A program made the translations under genes and the position numbers. A stretch of DNA of 64,000 nucleotides from Paracoccaceae bacterium (lineage in GTDB: Bacteria > Pseudomonadota > Alphaproteobacteria > Rhodobacterales > Rhodobacteraceae), in NCBI GenBank assembly GCA_006226775.1, contig SBGD01000031.1, positions 48,923 to 112,922 of the forward strand. The letters run 5' to 3'. The notes under the pieces are model-generated. The model saw only the letters and a program-made list of their open reading frames with translations, made no database searches and was not told the origin of the DNA. The first letter of the stretch is position 1, and every line of letters begins with the position of its first letter. This document shows positions 52,574 to 61,208 of this stretch, piece after piece.

Positions 52574-53296
52574 TCAGCCGAAGAACTGCGCGCCATTGGC
52601 CGAGATGGTCGAGCCGTTGATGAAGCCCGCATCGTCGGCGGCCAGGAAGGCCACGCAGCGCGCGATTTCTTCCGGCTCGCCCAGGCGCCCGGCGGGGATC
52701 TGCGCAATGATCGCCTCGCGTACCTTTTCCGGCACCGCCATCACCATGTCGGTGGCGATATAGCCCGGGCAGACCGCATTGGCGGTGATCCCGGCGCGCG
52801 CGCCTTCCTGGGCCAGCGAGCGGACGATGCCGATGTCGCCGGCCTTGGTGGCGGCATAGTTGACCTGGGCGAACTGGCCCTTCTGGCCATTGACCGAGGA
52901 GATCACGATCACCCGGCCGAACTTGCGCTCGCGCATGCCGGGCCAGACCGGGTGAACGGTGTTGAACACGCCGGTCAGGTTGGTGTCGACCACCTGCTGC
53001 CACTGTTCCGGGGTCATCTTGTGGAACGGCGCGTCGCGGGTGATGCCGGCATTGGCGACGACGATGTCGATCGGGCCAAGCTCTTCCTCGACCTTGGCGA
53101 TGCCGGCCTTGGATTCCGCGTAGTCGGCGACGTTCCACTTGTAGGTCTTGATGCCGGTTTCCTCGGTGAATTTCGAGGCGGCCTCATCATTGCCGGCATA
53201 GGTGGCGGCGACCGTGCAGCCCTGATCCTTCAGGGCTTTCGAAATGGCCGCGCCGATGCCGCGCGATCCGCCGGTGACGAGTGCAACTCTTGCCAT
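52574..53296 (-). CDS. phaB: Acetoacetyl-CoA reductase
   Basis: 240-aa SDR that reduces acetoacetyl-CoA to (R)-3-hydroxybutyryl-CoA for polyhydroxybutyrate. NADP site: VALVTGGSRGIGAAISKAL. Catalytic S in VISSVNGQKGQ and Y-x3-K in VNYAATKAG. It ends FINGSTISANGAQFFG. It follows phaA on the same strand after 179 bp that include phaA's terminator, so it may have its own promoter. Confidence 0.96.
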   Translation of the reverse strand: MARVALVTGGSRGIGAAISKALKDQGCTVAATYAGNDEAASKFTEETGIKTYKWNVADYAESKAGIAKVEEELGPIDIVVANAGITRDAPFHKMTPEQWQQVVDTNLTGVFNTVHPVWPGMRERKFGRVIVISSVNGQKGQFAQVNYAATKAGDIGIVRSLAQEGARAGITANAVCPGYIATDMVMAVPEKVREAIIAQIPAGRLGEPEEIARCVAFLAADDAGFINGSTISANGAQFFG

Positions 53297-53437
53297 GGTG
53301 TTCCTCCAGTTAGCGATATGGTCTGGTAATCCTGTTACCGCTCCGGGACTTCGGGCGCAACTTTATTGCGCTTGGACTGCGTCGCGCGGATCGGAGATCC
53401 GGGCGCGCCCCGGTGAGGTCAGGAATGTCGGGTCAAG

Positions 53438-53464
53438 AAAAAGGGGCGCCGGGCGCCCCTTTTC
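53438..53464 (-). terminator. Terminator of phaA
   Basis: AAAAGGGGCGC, loop CGG, GCGCCCCTTTT; the A run at 53437-53441 becomes the T run on the minus strand. Confidence 0.8.
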
Positions 53465-53475
53465 CGGTGGATGGC

Positions 53476-54651
53476 TTACGGACGCTCGACGCAGAGCGCG
53501 ACGCCCATGCCGCCGCCGATGCAGAGCGTGGCGAGGCCCCGCTTGGCGTCGCGGCGCTTCATCTCGAACAGCAGGGTGTTGAGGACGCGCGCGCCGGAGG
53601 CGCCGATCGGGTGGCCGATGGCAATGGCGCCGCCGTTGACGTTCACGATCGCCGGATCCCAGCCCATGTCCTTGTTCACGGCACAGGCCTGGGCGGCAAA
53701 GGCTTCGTTGGCTTCCACCAGGTCGAGGTCGCTGACCGACCAGCCGGCCTTTTCCAGCGCCTTGCGCGAGGCATAGATCGGGCCGACGCCCATGACCTTG
53801 GGGTCCAGACCCGCGGTGGCGTAGGAGGCGATGCGTGCCAGCGGCTCGATGCCGCGCTTTTCGGCCTCGTCCGCCGACATCAGCAGGGCGCCGGCGGCAC
53901 CGTCGTTCAGGCCCGAGGCATTGGCGGCGGTGACGGAGCCATCCTTGGTGAAGGCCGGGCGCAGCTTCTGCATGGCTTCGATGGTGGCGCCGTAGCGGAT
54001 GTATTCGTCCTTGTCGACGACGATGTCGCCCTTGCGGGTCTTGACCGTGTAGCCCACGATCTCGTCATCGAACTTGCCGGCCTTCTGGGCGGCTTCGGCC
54101 TTGTTCTGCGAGGCGACGGCGAATTCGTCCTGCTGCTCGCGCGAAATCTGCCATTTCTCGGCGACGTTCTCGGCGGTCTGACCCATGTGATAGCCGTTGA
54201 AGGCATCCCAGAGACCGTCCTTGATCATCGTGTCGATGTACTTCATGTCGCCCATCTTCTGGCCCTGGCGCAGGTTGGCGCAATGGGCGGACATCGACAT
54301 GTTTTCCTGGCCACCGGCGGCCACGATCGAGGCATCGCCAAGCTGGATGTGCTGGGCGGCCAGCGCCACGGCGCGCAGGCCCGAGCCACAGACCTGGTTG
54401 ATGCCCCAGGCGGCGGATTCCTCGGGGAAGCCGGCGTTGATATGCGCCTGGCGGGCCGGGTTCTGGCCCTGGCCGGCGGTCAGCACCTGGCCGAGGATGG
54501 TTTCGCTGACTTCGGATTTGTCGATCCCGGCGCGTTCAACCAGGGCTTGCAGCACGGTTGCGCCCAGGTCATGGGCGGGGGTATTGGCGAACGATCCGAG
54601 GAACGAGCCCACGGGGGTTCGGGCGGCCGAGGCGATTACGACATTGGTCAT
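53476..54651 (-). CDS. phaA: Acetyl-CoA acetyltransferase (beta-ketothiolase)
   Basis: 391-aa thiolase that condenses two acetyl-CoA to acetoacetyl-CoA, first step of polyhydroxybutyrate synthesis. Nucleophilic cysteine in [14 protein letters not shown], catalytic histidine in [12 protein letters not shown], second cysteine in [13 protein letters not shown] 54651. Upstream of phaB; no polymerase gene is in this window. Confidence 0.97.
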   Translation of the reverse strand: MTNVVIASAARTPVGSFLGSFANTPAHDLGATVLQALVERAGIDKSEVSETILGQVLTAGQGQNPARQAHINAGFPEESAAWGINQVCGSGLRAVALAAQHIQLGDASIVAAGGQENMSMSAHCANLRQGQKMGDMKYIDTMIKDGLWDAFNGYHMGQTAENVAEKWQISREQQDEFAVASQNKAEAAQKAGKFDDEIVGYTVKTRKGDIVVDKDEYIRYGATIEAMQKLRPAFTKDGSVTAANASGLNDGAAGALLMSADEAEKRGIEPLARIASYATAGLDPKVMGVGPIYASRKALEKAGWSVSDLDLVEANEAFAAQACAVNKDMGWDPAIVNVNGGAIAIGHPIGASGARVLNTLLFEMKRRDAKRGLATLCIGGGMGVALCVERP

Positions 54652-54821
54652 GGTTTATTCCTTCACCTGATTTGGCGCAGGACGACATCAGGACAAGACC
54701 TTGCGGCCCTGATATCCCCCCGCCGCTCGGGGGAATTCCATAGCCTATGCCGGGGTATGCGGCAACAGGCAGAAATTGTCGCGCCTGCCGAATCCGCCAT
54801 GCGCCGGGCGCAAGGCCCGGG

Positions 54822-55658
54822 TCAGGCGCTGGCGCGCGTGCGCTTGTCCGCGACCCAGGGCGGGGTGACGGTGGGCGCGCCGAAGAAATACCCCTGCAGG
54901 CAGTCGACGCCCATGGCGGTGAGAATCGCCACGTCCTCGGCCTTTTCGACGTTCTCGGCGACGGTGAACATGTCGAACTGCCGCGCGATCGAGAGAATGG
55001 CCTCGGTCAACACCTGGTTGTCGGGATCGGCATGGATGCCGCGGATGAACTGGCCATCGATCTTGAGGATGTCGAACTGGAACTGCTTGAAATGGCGCAG
55101 GGCGGTGAACCCCGCGCCGAAATCGTCGAGCGCGAAGGCGATGCCCTGGCGCTGCAGTTCCGACATGAAGCCGGTCACGATCTCGGGCACCATCATGGCC
55201 GAGCTTTCGGTGATTTCCAGGATCAGCCGTTCGCCCACGGTCGGATCGGCCTTGAGCCCGCGCTCGAGGGTGCGCATCCAGGGCCGGTAGCCGATGGAGC
55301 GCGCCGACATGTTGATCGCCAGCCGCAGCGAGGGCGTGCGGGCCAGCGCCAAAAGCCCCTTTTCCAGCGCCAGGCAGTCGATCATCCGCCCGACCAGCGT
55401 ATCCTCGATCGCGCTGATGAATTCGCGCGCGGGGATCACCCGGCCGGTCTCGTCCAGCACGCGGATCAGACCTTCGTAGAACGCCATGCGGTCGGGCCGG
55501 CGCGACTGCACCACCGGCTGGAAGGCCAGCATGACCTGCTTGTGCCTGACCGCCGCCTCGACCATCTGCAGCGTGTTCCGGTCGCGCAGCAGCAGCGCCT
55601 CCGCCAGCGCATTCTTGCCGCCGCGTCGGTCTTCCTCTTGCGGATATGCCTGCCCCAT
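54822..55658 (-). CDS. EAL-domain cyclic-di-GMP phosphodiesterase
   Basis: 278-aa single-domain EAL protein that would cleave cyclic-di-GMP to pGpG. Catalytic set visible: glutamate in FYEGLIRVL (EGL in place of EAL), N in LAINMSAR, E in ILEITESS, the pair in ALDDFGAGF, K in ILKIDGQF, E in VAENVE and Q in LQGYFFG. All key acidic residues are kept, so activity is likely. No GGDEF or sensor domain is attached. ATG 55658. Confidence 0.9.
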   Translation of the reverse strand: MGQAYPQEEDRRGGKNALAEALLLRDRNTLQMVEAAVRHKQVMLAFQPVVQSRRPDRMAFYEGLIRVLDETGRVIPAREFISAIEDTLVGRMIDCLALEKGLLALARTPSLRLAINMSARSIGYRPWMRTLERGLKADPTVGERLILEITESSAMMVPEIVTGFMSELQRQGIAFALDDFGAGFTALRHFKQFQFDILKIDGQFIRGIHADPDNQVLTEAILSIARQFDMFTVAENVEKAEDVAILTAMGVDCLQGYFFGAPTVTPPWVADKRTRASA

Positions 55659-55734
55659 GTCGCGAACCCTCCATTGCGGACCGGGGTCAATCTGGGCAAC
55701 AAGGCTTAAACTTGGGTTTATTTGCCCGAGGAAA

Positions 55735-56361
55735 ATGCCGGGAGAAGGCGGTTTGAGCGAAAATACCGGGGGGCGTTGCGGCTGGGCGGGGCCCGAGCCG
55801 ATCTATCTGGCCTATCACGACACCGAATGGGGCGTGCCCGAGCGCGACGGCAGGGCGCTGTGGGAAAAGCTGATCCTCGACGGGTTCCAGGCCGGGTTGA
55901 GCTGGATCACCATCCTGAAAAAGCGCGACGCCTTCCGCGAGGCCTTTGACGGGTTCGATCCTGAGGTGATCGCGGGCTGGGGCGAGGCTGATGTGGCGCG
56001 CCTGCTGGCCAATCCCGGCATCGTCCGGCATCGCGGCAAGATCGAGGCCACCATCACCAATGCCCGCGCCTATTGCGAATTGGGCGAGGGCTTCGACAGT
56101 TTTCTCTGGCGTTACGTCGACGGGGTACCCTTGCAGAACGCCTGGGACCGCGATGCCGAGGTGCCGGCCTTCACGCCCTTGTCGGTGCAGATCTCGAAGG
56201 ATCTCAAGAAGGCCGGGTTCCGGTTCTGCGGCCCGACGATCACCTATGCCTTCCTGCAGGCCTGCGGGTTGGTGAACGACCATCTGACCGGCTGTCCGCG
56301 CCATGCCGCCTGTGCTGCGCTTGCCGCGGAGGGGGCCGATCCGTCGACGGATCGGGGCTGA
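55735..56361 (+). CDS. tag: DNA-3-methyladenine glycosylase I
   Basis: 208-aa base-excision repair glycosylase. RCGWAGPEPIYLAYHDTEWG, then EKLILDGFQAGLSWITILKKRDAF, and the zinc-site residues C and H in GFRFCGPTITYAFLQACGLVNDHLTGC. The C-terminal tail GADPSTDRG is encoded inside a palindromic repeat element. ATG 55735 has a close GAGG; TTG 55753 has GGAGAAGG and would also fit. Divergent from the EAL gene. Confidence 0.9.
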   Translation: MPGEGGLSENTGGRCGWAGPEPIYLAYHDTEWGVPERDGRALWEKLILDGFQAGLSWITILKKRDAFREAFDGFDPEVIAGWGEADVARLLANPGIVRHRGKIEATITNARAYCELGEGFDSFLWRYVDGVPLQNAWDRDAEVPAFTPLSVQISKDLKKAGFRFCGPTITYAFLQACGLVNDHLTGCPRHAACAALAAEGADPSTDRG

Positions 56362-56383
56362 TCCATCGATGGATCAGGCCCCC
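56331..56383. repeat. Tandem-palindrome element copy 6, overlapping the end of tag
   Basis: CCGATCCGTCGACGGATCGG (56336-56355), GG, then CTGATCCATCGATGGATCAG (56358-56377). The outer GGGGGCC (56331-56337) and GGCCCCC (56377-56383) pair. The tag stop (56359-56361) is within the second palindrome. Confidence 0.85.
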
Positions 56384-56443
56384 CGGGGCAGGCCGGGGTG
56401 GGGGGTGCCGGGCAAACCAAGGGGCGAATCTCGCGGCGGGCTG

Positions 56444-56471
56444 TTGACTCCGCAAGGGGCTGGTGTATACG
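56444..56471 (+). promoter_or_regulatory. Promoter of rpsD
   Basis: TTGACT (56444-56449), 16-base spacer, TATACG (56466-56471). It gives an untranslated leader of about 200 nt before the rpsD GTG. Confidence 0.75.
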
Positions 56472-56621
56472 CGCGGCTTCATTGGTGTTGGTGGCCCCCG
56501 CAAGGGGATGCCTGTCGATCCCGGACAAGGTTCGGGAAAAAGGACAACGCCCTTTGCAGATGGCACGAGGCCCCGACCGGGCCGGTGAGCACGGCGGGCC
56601 CCGCGGCGACGCGATTTCGGC

Positions 56622-56646
56622 CCGAAAAGTGGGAACCGGTTTTCGG
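56622..56646. repeat. CCGAAAA...TTTTCGG repeat in the rpsD leader
   Basis: CCGAAAA (56622-56628) and TTTTCGG (56640-56646) flank GTGGGAACCGG. A very similar palindromic unit recurs between genes in many alphaproteobacteria. It lies 36 bp upstream of the rpsD start. Confidence 0.6.
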
Positions 56647-56682
56647 AATGAAGCCGAAATGCCAATATAAAGGAGATCAGCC

Positions 56683-57303
56683 GTGACCAAACGCACGTCT
56701 GCCAAGTACAAGATCGACCGCCGCATGGGCGAAAACATCTGGGGCCGTCCGAAATCCCCGGTCAACCGCCGCGAATACGGCCCCGGCCAGCATGGCCAGC
56801 GCCGCAAGGGCAAGCTGTCGGACTTCGGTCTTCAGCTGCGCGCCAAGCAGAAGCTCAAGGGCTACTACGGCGACCTGACCGAAAAGCAGTTCCGCCGCAT
56901 CTACCGCGAGGCCGAGCGGGTCAAGGGCGACACCGGTGAGAACCTGATCGGCCTGCTCGAGCGCCGCCTGGACGCCGTGGTCTACCGCGCCAAGTTCGTC
57001 GCCACCGTCTTTGCCGCGCGCCAGTTCGTCAACCACGGCCATGTCACCGTGAACGGCCAGCGCGTCAACATCCCCTCCTACCGGGTGAAAGAGGGCGACG
57101 TGATCGAGGTCCGCGACAAGTCCAAGCAGATGGCCGCCATCCTGGAAGCCACCCAGCTGGCCGAGCGTGACGTGCCCGATTACATCGACGCCGACCATTC
57201 CAAGCTGACGGCGACCTTCGTGCGCACCCCGGGTCTGAGCGATGTGCCCTATGCGGTCATCATGGAACCGAACCTCGTCATCGAATATTACGCGCAGAAC
57301 TGA
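56683..57303 (+). CDS. rpsD: 30S ribosomal protein S4
   Basis: 206-aa primary 16S rRNA-binding protein, also a translational repressor in many bacteria. The N-terminal S4 part has [30 protein letters not shown]; the S4 RNA-binding domain is [31 protein letters not shown]. No zinc-binding cysteines. The start is GTG 56683 with AAGGAG 8 bases upstream. Single-gene transcript with a strong promoter, a 200-nt leader and a terminator. Confidence 0.98.
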   Translation: MTKRTSAKYKIDRRMGENIWGRPKSPVNRREYGPGQHGQRRKGKLSDFGLQLRAKQKLKGYYGDLTEKQFRRIYREAERVKGDTGENLIGLLERRLDAVVYRAKFVATVFAARQFVNHGHVTVNGQRVNIPSYRVKEGDVIEVRDKSKQMAAILEATQLAERDVPDYIDADHSKLTATFVRTPGLSDVPYAVIMEPNLVIEYYAQN

Positions 57304-57327
57304 TCCCGTCGCGCCGGGATGTTGCGA

Positions 57328-57356
57328 AAGGCCGCGCCGGGTGCGCGGCCTTTTTT
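57328..57356 (+). terminator. Terminator of rpsD
   Basis: AAGGCCGCGC (57328-57337), loop CGGGT, GCGCGGCCTT (57343-57352), T run to 57356. Confidence 0.92.
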
Positions 57357-57448
57357 CGTGCCGACGCCGGGCGAAGGCCCGGGCAGGCGCGGCGCATCTT
57401 TCCTTGCCCGGCGGAGCGCTTTATGACGTCCCCGGAAAGGAGCTTCGC

Positions 57449-58534
57449 ATGACGCTACATACCCCGCAGCCCGGGATCCTGGAGATCGCCCTCTACGAGG
57501 GTGGCAAATCCAGCATCGCGGGGCGTGACGACGTGGTGAAACTGTCGTCGAACGAGAACCCCCTGGGCGTGCCGCCCGCCGCGCGGGAGGCCATCGTCAA
57601 GGCGGCGGGGCGGGTGCATGTCTATCCCTCCACCGATCACGCCAGCCTGCGCGAAGCGATCGGCGCGGTGCACGGGCTTGATCCGGCGCGCATCCTCTGC
57701 GGTGTCGGCTCGGACGAGGTGCTGCAATTCGTCACGCAGGCCTATGCCGGGCCGGGCGACGAGATCCTGCATACCGAGCATGGCTTTTCGATGTACCCGA
57801 TCCTGGCGCATATGGCCGGGGCCACGCCGGTCTCGGTGCCCGAGGCCGAGCGTGTCGTTGACGTGGATGCGATCCTTGAGGCGGTGACCGAAAAGACCCG
57901 GATCGTGCTCTTGACCAACCCCGGCAATCCGACCGGGACGATGCTGGCCGACGCGGAACTGCTGCGGCTGGCGGATGGCCTGCCCGAGCGGGTGATCCTG
58001 GTGATCGATGCGGCCTATGCGGAATATGCCGAGGGCTACGACGGCGGTGCCGCGCTGGCCGGAGAGCGGCGCAACGTCTTGATGACGCGGACCTTTTCCA
58101 AGATCTACGGGCTCGGCGGGTTGCGCATCGGCTGGGGCTATGGCCCGCAGGAGATCATCGACGTGCTGCGGCGGCTGCGCCAGCCCTTCAACCTGTCGGA
58201 CCTGCAGATGGCCGCGGCGGAAGCGGCGGTGCGCGATCAGGACTGGGTGCGCGACTGCGCCGCGCTCAACCGCGACCAGCGGGCGCGGCTGACCGGCGCT
58301 CTGCGGCAACTGGGGCTGGACTGCGACGACAGCCAGACCAATTTCGTGCTGGCGCGGTTTGCGGATGGCGAGAGTGCTGCGCAAGCCGACCAAGCCTTGC
58401 AGGACGACGGCATCCTCGTGCGGCGGGCCACGGGCTACGGCTTTCCCGAAGGGCTGCGCATCACGGTGGGTGACAAGGATCAGACCGGCCGGGTGATCGC
58501 CGCGCTGACCCGCTGGCGGGAGGCCGGCCAATGA
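57449..58534 (+). CDS. hisC: Histidinol-phosphate aminotransferase
   Basis: 361-aa PLP enzyme of histidine synthesis that often also transaminates aromatic precursors. PLP lysine K218 in TRTFSKIYGLGGLRIG; KLSSNENPLG (31-40), TNPGNPTGT (156-164) and DAAYAEY are typical. ATG 57449 has AAAGGAG 6 bases upstream. It overlaps tyrA by 4 bp, so it may be the aromatic aminotransferase for tyrosine/phenylalanine as well; the window's right end carries hisD. Confidence 0.94.
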   Translation: MTLHTPQPGILEIALYEGGKSSIAGRDDVVKLSSNENPLGVPPAAREAIVKAAGRVHVYPSTDHASLREAIGAVHGLDPARILCGVGSDEVLQFVTQAYAGPGDEILHTEHGFSMYPILAHMAGATPVSVPEAERVVDVDAILEAVTEKTRIVLLTNPGNPTGTMLADAELLRLADGLPERVILVIDAAYAEYAEGYDGGAALAGERRNVLMTRTFSKIYGLGGLRIGWGYGPQEIIDVLRRLRQPFNLSDLQMAAAEAAVRDQDWVRDCAALNRDQRARLTGALRQLGLDCDDSQTNFVLARFADGESAAQADQALQDDGILVRRATGYGFPEGLRITVGDKDQTGRVIAALTRWREAGQ

Positions 58535-59451
58535 GCCAGGTCTATGGCAAGGTGGCGCTGATCGGGCTGGGGCTGATTGCCTCGTCGATGTTCTGGGCGA
58601 TGAAGCGCGGCGGCGTGGCGGGCGAGGTTTCGGGTTATGCGCGCTCGGAGGCGACGCGCGACACCGCGCGGCGGATCGGGCTCTGCGATACCGTCTGCGA
58701 CAGCGCGGAGGCGGCGGTCACGGGCGCCGACCTCGTGGTGCTGGCGGTGCCGGTGGGGGCGATGGGCACGGTGGCCGCGGCGATTGCGCCCTACCTGAAA
58801 CCCGGGGCGACGGTGATCGACGTCGGCTCGGTCAAGGGCGCGGTGGTGGCCGAGGTCGGCCCGCATATCCCCGAGACCGTGCATTTCGTGCCGACCCACC
58901 CGATGGCCGGGACCGAGCATTCCGGGCCGGAATCGGGCTTTGCCACGCTGTTCGACAACCGCTGGACGCTGATCGTCCCGCCCGAGGGCGCGGACCCGGC
59001 GGCGGTCGAGCGCGTCGAGGCCTATTGGCAGGCGCTGGGCGCCAATTGCGAGCGGATGGAGGTCGAGCATCACGACCTTGTCTGCGCCGTGGTCAGTCAT
59101 ATCCCGCACCTGATCGCCTATACCATGGTGGGCGTGGCCGATGACCTCTCGCGCGTCTCCGACCAGGAGGTCATCAAGTTCTCGGCCGCCGGGTTTCGCG
59201 ATTTCACCCGCATCGCGGCCTCGGATCCGACCATGTGGCGCGATGTCTTCCTGACCAACAAGGCCGCCACGCTCGAGATGCTGGGCCGCTTCACCGAAGA
59301 GCTTTTCGCCCTGCAACGGGCGATCCGCACCGGCGATGGCGAGGAATTGTTCGATTATTTCACCAGGACACGGGCGATCAGGCGCGGTATCATCCAGGCC
59401 GGGCAGGATACCGATGCGCCCGATTTCGGACGGGGAAAGAGGCACGAGTGA
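58531..59451 (+). CDS. tyrA: Prephenate/arogenate dehydrogenase
   Basis: 306-aa TyrA. NAD(P) site VALIGLGLIASSMFWAMKR; VIDVGSVKGAVV, FVPTHPMAGTEHSG and FDNRWTLIVPP are diagnostic. It makes 4-hydroxyphenylpyruvate or tyrosine. No ACT domain is present, so feedback control through one is absent. It overlaps hisC, and the extensin-like gene starts at its last base. Confidence 0.94.
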   Translation: MSQVYGKVALIGLGLIASSMFWAMKRGGVAGEVSGYARSEATRDTARRIGLCDTVCDSAEAAVTGADLVVLAVPVGAMGTVAAAIAPYLKPGATVIDVGSVKGAVVAEVGPHIPETVHFVPTHPMAGTEHSGPESGFATLFDNRWTLIVPPEGADPAAVERVEAYWQALGANCERMEVEHHDLVCAVVSHIPHLIAYTMVGVADDLSRVSDQEVIKFSAAGFRDFTRIAASDPTMWRDVFLTNKAATLEMLGRFTEELFALQRAIRTGDGEELFDYFTRTRAIRRGIIQAGQDTDAPDFGRGKRHE

Positions 59452-60200
59452 TGCGGATCCTGGTGAGTTTGCTGGTTGTGGTTTTCGGATGGCCCGCTTG
59501 GGCCGAAGCGCCCGAGACCAGCCTGGTGCCGCCGGTGCGCCCGGCGGCACTGATGGAAGCTCAGGACCTGGTGCTGTCGCTCTCGACCATGTCGCCGCAG
59601 CGCTCGGCCCGGCCGCTCAGCCGGCCCGCGGGCCTTGTCCACAAGGCCATGGCCCAGCGCGACCGGCGCCGCGGCGGCGGCGGGCTGTGTGGCGACCCGG
59701 ATATCCAGGGCGAGATGATCCCGGATGTGCCCGGGCGGATCGCCGGTTGCGGCATCACCGATGCGGTCAAGGTCCATGCGCTGGGCGGCGTGGGGCTCAG
59801 CCAGCCGGCGATGATGAATTGCGCCAGCGCGCGGGTGCTCAGCGGCTGGGTCCGCGGCGGGCTGCGCAAGGCGGTGGGCAAGATGGGCGGCGGTGTCGTC
59901 GGGCTCAAGGTGGCGGCGCATTATTCCTGCCGCACCCGCAACCACCAGCGCGGCGCGCCGGTCAGCGAACACGGCAAGGGCAATGCCATCGACATCTCGG
60001 AACTGCGGTTGCAGAACGGTGACACGCTGAACGTGCTGCGCGACTGGGGCGGCGGCGCGAAGGGGCAGGTGCTGCGCAAGGTGCGCGACAGCGGCTGCGG
60101 GCCCTTCGGCACGGTGCTGGGGCCGGGCTCGGACGGGTTTCACCGCGATCACTTCCATTTCGACACCGCGCACCGGCGGTCGAGGGCCTACTGCCGATGA
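59451..60200 (+). CDS. Extensin-like C-terminal domain protein, exported
   Basis: 249-aa exported protein with a signal peptide (MRILVSLLVVVFGWPAWA). The C-terminal extensin-like domain has CGITDAVKVHALGG, MMNCASARVLSGWVR, YSCRTRNHQRGAPVSEHGKG, NAIDIS and HRDHFHFD, with paired cysteines and the H/D pattern of D-Ala-D-Ala peptidase-like metal sites. Peptidoglycan or other wall substrates are likely; activity is unknown. The last 4 bp overlap the next gene. Confidence 0.85.
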   Translation: MRILVSLLVVVFGWPAWAEAPETSLVPPVRPAALMEAQDLVLSLSTMSPQRSARPLSRPAGLVHKAMAQRDRRRGGGGLCGDPDIQGEMIPDVPGRIAGCGITDAVKVHALGGVGLSQPAMMNCASARVLSGWVRGGLRKAVGKMGGGVVGLKVAAHYSCRTRNHQRGAPVSEHGKGNAIDISELRLQNGDTLNVLRDWGGGAKGQVLRKVRDSGCGPFGTVLGPGSDGFHRDHFHFDTAHRRSRAYCR

Positions 60201-61039
60201 CGGTGACGCGGGTCCTGCACGGCTATTGGGCGCAGGGCCGCGGCCAGGGGCCGGAAGTGGTCGAGCGCTGCTGGGAGGCCTGGGAACGGCAGAACCCCGG
60301 CTGGACGATGCAGGTGCTGGCGCAGGACGATGCCGACCGGATCTTCGACCAGATCGGGCTGAAGGCGCGCCCCGAGGGGGTGCAATCGCAATCCGACATC
60401 GTCCGGCTGCACCAGATCGCGACCGAGGGCGGGGTCTATGTCGATGCCGCGACGGTGCCGGTCCTGCCGCTGGACGACTGGCTGCCCGCGGTTGCGGGGG
60501 CGGGGTTCTTCGCCTTCCACGACCCCTATCGCCGCCGGAGGGCCGAGAACTGGTTTCTCTATGCCGATCCGGGCAATGCCCTGGCGCAGGGCTGGCTCGA
60601 CGCGGTGCTGCACCACTGGGAGCGTCCCCGCCGCGCGATGAGTGAGCGCCGCGAGGCCGAGCCGGGCTGGCGCGGCGCGCTGGCGCGCTGGCGCGGGCAG
60701 CGGCATGGCGGGACGGTCAAACAGGTGGTGGAGCCGCGCGACCGGCTGGCCTCGGTCGATCCCGCGCGGGGCGGGCGCTTCGGGGTGCATCCCTATTTCG
60801 GGCACCATTACCTCTTCGACCTGATGCTGGAGCGCGCGCCCGATCTGGCCGCGGGCTGGGCGCGGATGCCGAAAGAGACCTCCTACAAGGACCTGATGCT
60901 GCGGCACTGGAAGCGGCAGTACGCGCGGCTGACCCCGGACCTGGTCGAGAGCATCGTCGCCGGATCGCGCATGCAGAAGCTGGCGCTGAAGACCCTGCCC
61001 GAGCCCTGGGTGCTGGACCGGCTGTTGCCGCGGGGGTGA
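60197..61039 (+). CDS. Capsular polysaccharide synthesis-type glycosyltransferase
   Basis: 280-aa GT32-like enzyme. Start region RVLHGYWAQGRGQGPEVVERCWEAW; the SDIVRLHQIATEGGVYVDAA segment is the nucleotide-sugar site (SDxxR then the Y-x-D pair). Later GVHPYFGHHYLFDLML. Overlaps the extensin-like gene by 4 bp. The acceptor is unknown. Downstream lies a long perfect inverted repeat. Confidence 0.75.
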   Translation: MTVTRVLHGYWAQGRGQGPEVVERCWEAWERQNPGWTMQVLAQDDADRIFDQIGLKARPEGVQSQSDIVRLHQIATEGGVYVDAATVPVLPLDDWLPAVAGAGFFAFHDPYRRRRAENWFLYADPGNALAQGWLDAVLHHWERPRRAMSERREAEPGWRGALARWRGQRHGGTVKQVVEPRDRLASVDPARGGRFGVHPYFGHHYLFDLMLERAPDLAAGWARMPKETSYKDLMLRHWKRQYARLTPDLVESIVAGSRMQKLALKTLPEPWVLDRLLPRG

Positions 61040-61061
61040 TGGCGTTTGCCATTTTTTCCGT

Positions 61062-61130
61062 CGCAGTCCCGGACTTGATCCGGGACCTCAACGTCGACCC
61101 AGGAGGTCCCGGATCAAGTCCGGGACTGCG
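61062..61130. repeat. 27-bp perfect inverted repeat between convergent genes
   Basis: The left arm is 61062-61088 and the right arm 61104-61130, fully complementary, with a 15-base loop. The core is CCCGGACTTGATCCGGG, the same family as at 36246-36335. It lies between two convergent genes, where it would end transcription from either side. Confidence 0.9.
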
Positions 61131-61208
61131 TTGGTTGGAGGGGGGCGGCGTGGCGCGCTGTCCCCCCGGGCGATCGCGCGCCGGGGGAAACAGGCGGACA
61201 AGGCCGGA

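Noticed and set aside
54822..55658. EAL protein considered inactive because the motif is EGL
   Set aside because: The motif's glutamate and all other metal-binding and catalytic residues are present, so activity cannot be dismissed.
13656..56377. CRISPR array suspected from recurring palindromes
   Set aside because: Copies are thousands of bases apart, with no regular spacers and no cas genes.
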